A stretch of DNA of 64,000 nucleotides, taken from positions 1,054,001-1,118,000 of the forward strand of contig NZ_CP058348.1 in NCBI RefSeq assembly GCF_013752535.1, read 5' to 3'. Position 1 is the stretch's first letter, and the number at the start of each line of letters is the position of its first letter. The translations under genes were made by a program, and so were the position numbers. The DNA comes from Bdellovibrio sp. KM01 (GTDB lineage Bacteria > Bdellovibrionota > Bdellovibrionia > Bdellovibrionales > Bdellovibrionaceae). Positions 1 through 7,349 of the stretch are shown here, piece after piece. The notes under the pieces are model-generated. The model was not told the origin of the DNA. It did no database searches and was given only the letters and a program-made list of their open reading frames with translations.

Positions 1-163
1 CTTGAGAGCCTAGCTCCTTAGCTGTTTTATCCAGCTCAGATTGTCTGCGTCCGACGATAAAGACGTGGGCTCCTTCGCGAACGAATCTTTTAACTGTTTG
101 TAAGCCGATACCGCTTGTGCCGCCAGTTACTAGTGCTGTTTTACCTGATAGTTTTTGTTCCAT
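1..163 (-). CDS. SDR-family oxidoreductase, N-terminal part only
   Basis: The reverse strand reads from an ATG at 163 off the left edge of the window, giving about 54 residues. It begins [18 protein letters not shown] and continues IG, which is the classical short-chain dehydrogenase nucleotide-binding signature TGxxxGIG. A stretch ending VGRRQSEL matches the second beta strand, where an Arg often selects NADP(H). The catalytic YxxxK lies outside the window, so the substrate cannot be guessed. It is divergent from a LysR regulator that probably controls it, a common pairing for SDR genes. Confidence 0.9.
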   Translation of the reverse strand, partial: MEQKLSGKTALVTGGTSGIGLQTVKRFVREGAHVFIVGRRQSELDKTAKELGSQ

Positions 164-262
164 TGTATTGTCCTTTGTTTGTGACGTCCCTTATGTGGTG
201 ACTGTCTATGAAACCAATATATCGGCCATTGCACTGTTTGATTAGATAGATTAAAGTGAAAT

Positions 263-286
263 CATTGTTTCCTATATCGAACAATG
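263..286. promoter_or_regulatory. LysR-type operator palindrome between SDR and lysR
   Basis: An exact 7-base inverted repeat, CATTGTT (263-269) and AACAATG (280-286), is separated by 10 bases. This fits the interrupted-dyad T-N11-A form of LysR-family binding sites and sits in the shared divergent promoter. The right arm covers the first possible ATG of the regulator (284), an argument that translation starts at the ATG at 296. Function is inferred. Confidence 0.5.
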
Positions 287-295
287 GAGAATGAT

Positions 296-1195
296 ATGCT
301 GGATTTAAATGCGGTGATGATCTTTACCAGAGTCGTGAAGGCTTCAAGCTTTTCCAAAGCGGCCTCTGAGCTCGGGGTGACTAAATCAACAATCTCAAAA
401 AAGATCTCTGAACTTGAAACGCATTTAGGAACGACACTTCTTAAACGAACCACTCGCAGTTTGATTCTGACGGATATGGGCCGCCAATTCTTTGATCAGG
501 CCTCTAAAGGGTTGTCTGAAATTAAAGAGGCCTCTGAGTTAGCCCAAGCTTCTAGTCTTGAGCCTCAGGGTAATTTACGTATTACAGCGCCTGGCGATTT
601 CGCGCCCAGTATTGTGGCTCCATTACTTGCAGGGTTTTTAGATAAGTTTCCAAAGGTTTCTGTTGAGATGGTTTTAACGGATCGTATTTTAGATTTAGTC
701 AGTGATAATATCGACGTCGCGATCCGTGTGGGTAAATTAAGTGACTCGTCTTTAAGAGCCCGTAAAATCGGGCGCGATGTTTTTAAGTTTTTAGTGTCGC
801 CAAGCTATGCAAAGAAAATGAAAGACTTAAAACACCCTTCGGATCTTGAAAGATACAAATGCCTTTTGTTCGCTCCCAAAGCAGAGCTTAAGAAATTTCA
901 CATCCGCGCGGGGAACAATCGCCATGTGTATGAGGCCAAACCTGCATTTGTCGCCAATAACGTATTGTCGGTAAAGTCATTGGTGATCGAAGGTGGGGGA
1001 GTGGCTTTGTTGCCAGTCTCAACATGTCGCGAGGAGCTTCAGAATAAATCGTTGCAGGTGGTGTTACCTGATTGGACATTGGATGATGCTCCTGTGCACT
1101 TGGTTTATCAGAAGCACTTGTTCACGCCGCCCAAGGTGCAGGCTTTTGTTTCTTATATGGAGCCTGCGCTTAAACCATTCTTTGAGCCGATTTAA
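296..1195 (+). CDS. LysR-family transcriptional regulator
   Basis: 299 residues from the ATG at 296. An N-terminal winged helix-turn-helix (about residues 1-60, with SFSKAASELGVTKSTISKKI as the HTH) is followed by a LysR substrate-binding domain beginning near GNLRITAPGDF. I prefer 296 over 284 because GGAG at 286-289 is well spaced from it and because 284 lies inside the palindrome. By family knowledge it binds as a tetramer and responds to a small ligand. Its divergent neighbour, the SDR gene, is the likely target; the ligand is unknown. Confidence 0.92.
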   Translation: MLDLNAVMIFTRVVKASSFSKAASELGVTKSTISKKISELETHLGTTLLKRTTRSLILTDMGRQFFDQASKGLSEIKEASELAQASSLEPQGNLRITAPGDFAPSIVAPLLAGFLDKFPKVSVEMVLTDRILDLVSDNIDVAIRVGKLSDSSLRARKIGRDVFKFLVSPSYAKKMKDLKHPSDLERYKCLLFAPKAELKKFHIRAGNNRHVYEAKPAFVANNVLSVKSLVIEGGGVALLPVSTCREELQNKSLQVVLPDWTLDDAPVHLVYQKHLFTPPKVQAFVSYMEPALKPFFEPI

Positions 1196-1299
1196 TTACC
1201 ACGCGCTTACTTAGGCCAGGAATAAACCCAAATTAATTTAATACTTGGTGATGCCTTGGAAGCAAGATAACATTTGTGGATATTTGAAAGGAAACTTAT

Positions 1300-1620
1300 A
1301 TGGTAAATTTCTTTTTGGTGTTCATAACGATGGCTTTCGCTATTCCTCAAGGACCTCCGAAAAAAACCATTAAGTATGCAGTAATTTTCGAAGTCTTGAT
1401 TGAGCAAGATAAAGTAATGAAAAAGTGCGAGATTTCCAAGGTCATCGATCCCACTAAGGGAACGGATGCGATCAAGTTCGATGTTCCGCAAAAGTATAAA
1501 GAGAGCGCGTGTAAGATCATATCAACTAAAGGACCTAAAATGGTGGATGGTAAAGCCACGCCATTTTATACCTACTATTTCCTTGATCCCAACAAGCCAG
1601 AAGAAGTGATCACAAAGTAA
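1300..1620 (+). CDS. Small secreted protein, unknown function
   Basis: 106 residues with a short hydrophobic leader (MVNFFLVFITMAFA, cut likely before IPQG) and an AAAGGAA ribosome site just upstream. The mature part is lysine-rich and has two cysteines (KKCEIS and ESACKI) that could form a disulfide in the periplasm. I recognise no family. It stands alone, convergent with the following hydroxylase gene. It is probably real, given the signal sequence, ribosome site and tidy intergenic spacing. Confidence 0.7.
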   Translation: MVNFFLVFITMAFAIPQGPPKKTIKYAVIFEVLIEQDKVMKKCEISKVIDPTKGTDAIKFDVPQKYKESACKIISTKGPKMVDGKATPFYTYYFLDPNKPEEVITK

Positions 1621-1646
1621 TGTGATCTGCTAACAAAGGACCTCCG

Positions 1647-2366
1647 TCATCCTTTATGAACATCCCGAAGTAGAAGCATATCTTTTAGACGTTGCTCCTT
1701 CTCATCATCAAAACCACAACTGCCATTCCACTCTTTAGGATTTTCATAAGTTCCAAACATCATGTCCCAAAAGACAAAGTCGCCGTAATTGTTCTTATGC
1801 TTATTATATTCATGATGAATTCGATGCATTTCTGGGCGTTGGAAGATGTATCCCATCCACTGTGGTGTTCTGATATTGGTGTGATAGAAGAACTCGCCCA
1901 AGGCTGTGAAAAGGGTATAGACCGCACCTGCTTCAACACTTAAGCCTAAGAACGTAAATACGATCAGACTTCCCAAGATGGAATTCACCAACATCTCTTG
2001 GGGATGCTTATAAAATGAAGTGATGACTTCCAGGCGTTGCGGGCTGTGGTGGATTTGGTGAAAGTATCTCCATAGGAAATCTGATTCGTGCCTTGCACGG
2101 TGCCACCAGTAAAATATAAATGTCGCAAAGAAGTAGGCGACGAAGCCTCCCATCCAGGGACCCACGTGATCGGATAAATTAAACACTGAAACGGCAGCAA
2201 GCCATTTTTCCCAGGTGTATCCCGCAAGTGTGACGATACCTAGTTGCAGGATGTTGATCGCAAGGACTCGGATGTGCCAGGTTTTTACGTCCGGTAACTT
2301 CCAGCCCGTAAAGATTCGTTCAAGAATAAAGCAGAATACGAATATTGATAAAGTGATCGTGAGCAT
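1647..2366 (-). CDS. Sterol desaturase / fatty acid hydroxylase family protein
   Basis: 239 residues, a membrane di-iron enzyme. Four hydrophobic segments surround the three histidine boxes of the family: HRARH (about residue 90), HQIHH (about 104) and HRIHH (about 180), the last followed by NKHKNNYGD. The signature GTYENP lies near the C-terminus. Family members hydroxylate or desaturate lipids using O2; the substrate here is not predictable, though a membrane lipid is plausible. It is divergent from a TetR regulator at 2498, which may control it. Confidence 0.92.
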   Translation of the reverse strand: MLTITLSIFVFCFILERIFTGWKLPDVKTWHIRVLAINILQLGIVTLAGYTWEKWLAAVSVFNLSDHVGPWMGGFVAYFFATFIFYWWHRARHESDFLWRYFHQIHHSPQRLEVITSFYKHPQEMLVNSILGSLIVFTFLGLSVEAGAVYTLFTALGEFFYHTNIRTPQWMGYIFQRPEMHRIHHEYNKHKNNYGDFVFWDMMFGTYENPKEWNGSCGFDDEKEQRLKDMLLLRDVHKG

Positions 2367-2497
2367 GTTGCCTCCGTCTCTATGGTTCTAATTTATCAAT
2401 AGGTATCGGTCATGGGAATGAATGGTCCCGACAGAACTGGTGGTTTTTTGTCGGTCTGATACTTGTAAACACGGTCCTATTTTGAGACGATTGATCC

Positions 2498-3082
2498 ATG
2501 GCGAATAAGGCTGATTCTAAAGAGCAAAAGCAGGTGGCAGTGTCACTCGCTATTCTAGAGGTTATTGAGCGCGATGGCTTAAATGGGGTGACTCATTCAA
2601 AGGTATCTCGTAAATCAGGTGTTTCCCGTGCCTGGATCTATGAATATATCGGGAAAGAGAAGTCGGACCTGATCGAGTACGCGGGGGAGATTTTTACTTC
2701 ATTCTTTGCGCGTACTAAAAAGGCGGATCGTCCTAAGACTCGTGCTGAGTTAGTACAGCGTTTGGAAGAGGGCACTGAGTTCGTGCTTCAAGCGGTGCAG
2801 GCGAATCCGGTTATTATTAAGCTTCACTATCGTTTTCGTGGGACTGATACGGCGATTGGGAAAGTGATTGCTAAGTATGAGAAGTATTGGATTGGGAATA
2901 CTTCTAAGAGCCTTATGGAGATTATGGGAATGAGTTCGGCAGAGGCGAGTGCTTTTGCGGAGATGGTGATGGTGCTCCGGCTTGGGTTTGCTTTTCGGGT
3001 GGTGACTTCGAAGGATTCTTCGCGGGTTTTGCGGGAGGCGAAGTTGGCGATGAATTTCATTGATGGCCTTCGTAATGAATAA
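2498..3082 (+). CDS. TetR-family transcriptional regulator
   Basis: 194 residues. The N-terminal HTH (about 20-60) includes the core GVSRAWIYEYIG, which matches TetR DNA-binding domains with the YxY/YxxF third helix. The rest is the helical ligand-binding domain without recognisable specificity. It is divergent from the hydroxylase gene and its 3' end overlaps the start of the M28 peptidase, so it is likely co-transcribed with the peptidase and the YiiX-like protein. The position suggests control of the divergent hydroxylase and possibly its own operon. Confidence 0.9.
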   Translation: MANKADSKEQKQVAVSLAILEVIERDGLNGVTHSKVSRKSGVSRAWIYEYIGKEKSDLIEYAGEIFTSFFARTKKADRPKTRAELVQRLEEGTEFVLQAVQANPVIIKLHYRFRGTDTAIGKVIAKYEKYWIGNTSKSLMEIMGMSSAEASAFAEMVMVLRLGFAFRVVTSKDSSRVLREAKLAMNFIDGLRNE

Positions 3083-4079
3083 GTACGTATCGAAATCCTT
3101 TCTTATTACTTTCGTTGGTGGTCTGTTCGTTATGTGGCTCGGGGTGTTCATTTACTTGCGAAATCCTGTATTGCCTAGCTTTGGTTCGGCGGATCGAGTT
3201 GCTGTTAGTAAAGAGAACCTTGAACGCCATGTGCGCTTCCTTTCTGAAATGTCTCCGCCACGTTCTTACAGAAATCCATTCTCCATGCGAGCTGCGGAAA
3301 ATTATATCCGTAAGGAACTGGAGAGTTATGGATACGAAGTTATGCTTCAAGAAGTTAATTCCTATAAAGAGACTTATCACAATGTCATTGCTCGTTACGG
3401 CGATAAGGATGCGAAAGAACTGATTGTCGTTGGTGCGCACTATGATGTTGTTGACGATAAAGTCAGTCCCGGTGCTGATGATAATGCAAGTGGGGTGGCA
3501 GGGCTTTTGGAAGTGGCTCGTCTTTTAAAAGCGCAGAAGCGTGAGTTACCTAGTGCGATTGAGTTGGTGGCTTATACCTTAGAGGAACCTCCGTTCTTTG
3601 GTGATCACAGCATGGGGAGTGCTTATCATGCGGATCAGTTAAAGCTTGATGGCTTTACTGTGAAGTTGATGATCGCGATTGAGATGATTGGTTATTACTC
3701 TGATTCTTGGTTTTCTCAGAAGTTTCCGATCGGGTTGCTTTATGGATTTTATCCTTGGACGGGGAATTTTATTTCTATTGTCGCAAGTCCCATGGAGCGT
3801 GAGGTTGTGCGTGAGTTTAAATCTGCGATGAGCGCGGGGGCTTCTGTTCCGGTTTACTCTATTAACGCACCATCAATGGTTGAAGGGGTGGATTTTTCCG
3901 ATCATCGCAGTTACTGGGCGCATGATTGGCCGGCATTGATGATTACGGATACTTCGTTTTATCGGAATACGGAGTATCACAAGTCTGGGGATACTGCGGA
4001 TCGGTTGGACTATCTGAAGATGGCGGATGTTGTGGGTGGGGTTTTGGGGGCGATTAAGAAATCTGCGGAGTTGAAGTGA
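3075..4079 (+). CDS. Membrane-anchored M28 family zinc aminopeptidase
   Basis: About 334 residues from the ATG at 3075, which overlaps the TetR stop; an earlier in-frame ATG at 3060 exists. One N-terminal TM helix (about 8-28) should anchor the enzyme on the outer face of the inner membrane. The co-catalytic zinc motifs of M28 are visible: VGAHYDVV (His and Asp, about 121), GADDNASG (bridging Asp, about 134), the Glu pair in LEEPP (about 170) and a C-terminal His in YHKSGDT (about 302). Family members release N-terminal amino acids from peptides. It ends in TGATG overlap with the next gene, so the two are translationally coupled. Confidence 0.93.
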   Translation: MNKYVSKSFLITFVGGLFVMWLGVFIYLRNPVLPSFGSADRVAVSKENLERHVRFLSEMSPPRSYRNPFSMRAAENYIRKELESYGYEVMLQEVNSYKETYHNVIARYGDKDAKELIVVGAHYDVVDDKVSPGADDNASGVAGLLEVARLLKAQKRELPSAIELVAYTLEEPPFFGDHSMGSAYHADQLKLDGFTVKLMIAIEMIGYYSDSWFSQKFPIGLLYGFYPWTGNFISIVASPMEREVVREFKSAMSAGASVPVYSINAPSMVEGVDFSDHRSYWAHDWPALMITDTSFYRNTEYHKSGDTADRLDYLKMADVVGGVLGAIKKSAELK

Positions 4080-4717
4080 TGAAATATGTTTTTTTCTTGG
4101 TATGGTTTTTTGCTTCGATTGTTAATGCCGGTGATATTGCGTATCAGTCTGGCGATTTGATTTTCCAATCTTCAAGTTCCAAACAGTCCTACGCAATCAT
4201 GTGGGCGAGTAAGAGTCTTTATAGCCATGTGGGTATTATCGAAGTGGATGGGGATAAGATTTATGTGCTTGAGGCGATCTCTCGAGTCAGTCGTACTCCG
4301 TTAAATGAGTGGATTGCGCGTGGGCGCTTTGGACGTTATTCGGTCTTTCGCTATAAGAATTTGGATTCAGATAAACGAGTCGAGATTGTGAACAACGCAA
4401 AAGATCTTTTGGGTCGTCGGTATGATTTATACTTCACTTCTAAGAATAAAGAAATTTACTGTAGTGAGCTTGTTGATATAGCTTTTGGTAAAGCTGGAGT
4501 GAGTGTCGGTAAGAAGCAGAAGGTGAAAGAGTTGGATATTAATAATCTGGTAGTTCGGAAGCTGGTAGAGAGGCGTTGGCGTCGTCATCCGGTTTGTAAA
4601 GATGTGGTAAAGACTTTTGAGGAGTGCTGGAGACTGATGCTAGAAGATGAATTGATTACGCCGGAGAGTTTGGCGGAGGATGTTCATTTGGAGAAGGTTT
4701 GGTCGAATTATCCTTAA
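4079..4717 (+). CDS. YiiX-like permuted papain-fold (NlpC/P60) hydrolase
   Basis: 212 residues from the ATG at 4079 (a GTG at 4076 is also in frame). A signal peptide ends near VNAGD. The circularly permuted NlpC/P60 arrangement is seen: SYAIMWAS and YSHVGI supply the His, YVLEA an acidic residue, and IYCSELV the cysteine near residue 128. Known relatives (YiiX/YebB type) act on amide or thioester bonds in the envelope; the substrate here is unknown. It overlaps the M28 peptidase stop and closes this operon. It also marks the left edge of the accessory island. Confidence 0.88.
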   Translation: MKYVFFLVWFFASIVNAGDIAYQSGDLIFQSSSSKQSYAIMWASKSLYSHVGIIEVDGDKIYVLEAISRVSRTPLNEWIARGRFGRYSVFRYKNLDSDKRVEIVNNAKDLLGRRYDLYFTSKNKEIYCSELVDIAFGKAGVSVGKKQKVKELDINNLVVRKLVERRWRRHPVCKDVVKTFEECWRLMLEDELITPESLAEDVHLEKVWSNYP

Positions 4718-4780
4718 GCGTTTACATAAGATCAATATTAGAATGCTGTACCTTTGGTGCAATGCTAAATCTGGAATTAC

Positions 4781-4801
4781 TTTTCGTATTATTTACGAAA
4801 A
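4781..4801. promoter_or_regulatory. 21-bp palindrome upstream of the island's first gene
   Basis: Exact 8-base arms TTTTCGTA and TACGAAAA flank TTATT, 26 bases before the ATG of the 2-TM protein. It has no T-tract position suiting a terminator for the upstream gene (64 bases away) and looks like a binding site for a dimeric regulator. No regulator is encoded in the island. Function is inferred. Confidence 0.4.
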
Positions 4802-4826
4802 TCAACTAGGGGAATAGGATAGGTAC

Positions 4827-5393
4827 ATGGTGTCTGAGGTCAGTGGCTCGATGAAGGATCGGATGAGTAGCCCAATCTGGGGTACATACACTACATATTT
4901 AGTAATTCTACATTGGAAAGTTTTCGTGGTTCTATTTTCTCCTGGTACTGCAGGTGAAAGAATTGAGGGAGTGGAAGAAATTCTCAATAAGATATTTTGG
5001 TTGAATGTCTGTGGAGCATTAGGGCTCACACTGGTAACTCTGTTGCTGTTACCGTTCTTAAAAAATAGTTATGACAAGTTTTTAAGCGATAGGGAAGCAA
5101 ACACAACCAGGCATGTGAACCGAAATAATCGCAATGTAGAGCGGGAAAACTCTGAAGCGGAAAATTCCATCAAACAAATTGTGATGAGAAAAACTGAGTT
5201 AACGGAAGTTCAAAATATCTGCGATTCACTAAAGTCTACTCTTGACTTATATGAACGTGTCATTGGAATACGGGGGGGCCATCAAGCCGAGCTGAAGTCT
5301 ATACTAGAAAACCATATTTCGCAGATTATTAGTCGCATTGTAATGACTAAGTCTTCCGTCGATCTGTTGGCTAAGGATGCGAAGAGTCTCTAA
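4827..5393 (+). CDS. Two-TM coiled-coil membrane protein of the island, unknown family
   Basis: 188 residues. Two hydrophobic stretches (about 18-40 and 52-75, the second containing GLTLVTLLLLPF) are followed by about 110 charged residues predicted to be largely helical or coiled-coil, likely cytoplasmic. I recognise no family. It is the first gene on the same strand as the nuclease and helicase, 91 bases before the nuclease, so it may share their promoter. Membrane proteins next to nucleic-acid-sensing ATPases are often effectors in phage defence; that role is inference. It could also be an unrelated passenger. Confidence 0.75.
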   Translation: MVSEVSGSMKDRMSSPIWGTYTTYLVILHWKVFVVLFSPGTAGERIEGVEEILNKIFWLNVCGALGLTLVTLLLLPFLKNSYDKFLSDREANTTRHVNRNNRNVERENSEAENSIKQIVMRKTELTEVQNICDSLKSTLDLYERVIGIRGGHQAELKSILENHISQIISRIVMTKSSVDLLAKDAKSL

Positions 5394-5484
5394 TAGGTTT
5401 CTCAACTTTGGTCTATGGAATTGGTCATTTTGCTGACGGCTATCGCACGTCCCTGTAAACTAATGTTGTTTATAGAGGAAATTT

Positions 5485-7344
5485 ATGCATTTGTCAGAAG
5501 TTGAGATTTGTAATTTTAGATTGTTTTCCCATCTTAAGTTGATCCTTAACCAAGGAATAAATATTTTCGTCGGCGAAAATGATGCTGGTAAAACGGCTTT
5601 CGTGGATGCAATTAGGTTAACACTTGGCACAAGCACTTCAGACCGATATTTTATACAGCCTTCTGATTTTAACGAAGAGTCGAGCGAATTTTCGATTAAA
5701 TTGAAATTTGAGGATTTGGACAGGTTTGGCCATATTCTTTTAGAACATCTGACTTATGAAAGCGCAGTAGGCGAAATGAACACTGCGGTCTTGTACGTTA
5801 CCCTGACTGCAACTCTCACTGGGGCAGAGAAACGTGGGGTACCCATTGTTAAAACTGAATTGCGTTCTGGAGCAGACGGCGGAGGGCCGCAGATTGATGC
5901 TGAAATCCGATCTTTTCTGGCGACGACATACTTGAAACCATTGAGAGATGCCGAATCGGAACTTTCATCAGGACGAGGATCTCGGTTGTCTCAAATATTA
6001 GGATCCTCTAATGCGTTAAAGGATCAATCAAAAGCGGATTTGATTTTAAAGACAATTGCAGATGCAAATTCGACTTTGGTTAAAGATGGGTCTCCTATTT
6101 CGGATACTTCCATTATTATAAGAGACAAGTATCTACATAAATTAATTTTCGAAACAGATAAATCTTCTTTACAAGCAATCATTGATATTGCTGGCGTCAA
6201 AAATATTGAAGGACTTTCAGAAGGTGAAAAAAGGCGGTATCTCAAAACAGTTTTGGAAAGCTTGAGGCTGAGTCTTTCGCATGTTCACCGGACTCACGGT
6301 TTGGGGTATCATAACATTCTATTTATGGCGGCAGAGCTATTGTTGCTAGAGCAGGAGCTTGAATCTGAATCACCACTTTTATTGATAGAGGAGCCGGAAG
6401 CACATCTTCATCCTCAGCTACAGCTAAAATTACTGAACTTTTTGGTTGAAAAAGCTAAATCAAAAGAAAATCAAACTGGTTTACAGGTGATACTTACAAC
6501 GCACAGTCCAACTTTAACTTCAAATGCAAATCCTCATAATCTCATAGTTATGAGCAAAGGAGTGGGATATTCATTGCGAGCAAGTGAAACATTATTGGAC
6601 GTGGATGACTATTCTTTTATTCAAAAATTTCTTGAGGCGACGAAGGCCAATTTATTCTTCTCAAGAGGAGTCCTTCTTGTCGAAGGAGACTCTGAGAATA
6701 TTCTCCTACCAACGCTTGCGCGCCTTTTGAACGCACCGTTGGAAAACTATGGTGTTACAGTTGTAAATGTCGGAAATACCAGTTGGAAAAGATATGCAAA
6801 AATATTTTTGCGGAAGAATTCTTCCGAAGTTATGCCTATAAAGGTCGCTGTGATGCGAGATTTGGATTTATGGCCAGATTGTGCCGAACTTGTCATTGAA
6901 AATAAATATGGGTTTAAAATCAGAAAAGACAACAATGCATTCTATTGGGCAAGTAATGCTAATGACGACGAACGACGATCCGAGTTGAAGTGTGGTTTGG
7001 AGATGCAGAATGTGAAGATATTTATTTCAGATAAATGGACTTTTGAATTTTGCTTGGCATATTACGGCCTATTTGAAGAATGTGTTAATTCGATCCATGG
7101 ATTCAAATCGAATGGCGACGAGACTTTAAAAATTCCTGTTGTCGATCATTGCACCATCGAGGGTGATCTTGAAAACAAAGCCACATATGTTTTGCGCGAA
7201 ATCGAAAGCTCAAAGACAGATTTTGCGGTTCAAATGGCGAAAATTCTTGAGGAGAAGTATCGAGACAAGCCGACGGAATTAAAATCTCTTCTGCCACCTT
7301 ATATTGTGAATGCAATTTCTTTTGCAACAGGCGTAGAAGTGTAA
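5485..7344 (+). CDS. gajA: OLD-family ATPase/TOPRIM nuclease, class 2 (GajA-like)
   Basis: 619 residues. The ABC-type ATPase half shows Walker A GENDAGKT (30-37), a long insert with LRDAESEL and GRGSRLSQIL typical of OLD proteins, a signature LSEGE (about 246), Walker B LLLIEEPEAHLHP (about 299) and the H-loop TTHSP (about 337). The TOPRIM half shows the metal-binding Glu in LLVEGDSEN (about 398) and the DxD in MRDLDL (about 458). In class 2 the nuclease lies next to a UvrD-like helicase, as here, which is the Gabija arrangement: nucleotide-regulated DNA nicking during phage infection. Length is slightly above that usual for GajA. The gene symbol is by analogy. Confidence 0.88.
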   Translation: MHLSEVEICNFRLFSHLKLILNQGINIFVGENDAGKTAFVDAIRLTLGTSTSDRYFIQPSDFNEESSEFSIKLKFEDLDRFGHILLEHLTYESAVGEMNTAVLYVTLTATLTGAEKRGVPIVKTELRSGADGGGPQIDAEIRSFLATTYLKPLRDAESELSSGRGSRLSQILGSSNALKDQSKADLILKTIADANSTLVKDGSPISDTSIIIRDKYLHKLIFETDKSSLQAIIDIAGVKNIEGLSEGEKRRYLKTVLESLRLSLSHVHRTHGLGYHNILFMAAELLLLEQELESESPLLLIEEPEAHLHPQLQLKLLNFLVEKAKSKENQTGLQVILTTHSPTLTSNANPHNLIVMSKGVGYSLRASETLLDVDDYSFIQKFLEATKANLFFSRGVLLVEGDSENILLPTLARLLNAPLENYGVTVVNVGNTSWKRYAKIFLRKNSSEVMPIKVAVMRDLDLWPDCAELVIENKYGFKIRKDNNAFYWASNANDDERRSELKCGLEMQNVKIFISDKWTFEFCLAYYGLFEECVNSIHGFKSNGDETLKIPVVDHCTIEGDLENKATYVLREIESSKTDFAVQMAKILEEKYRDKPTELKSLLPPYIVNAISFATGVEV

Positions 7345-7349
7345 AGTAT

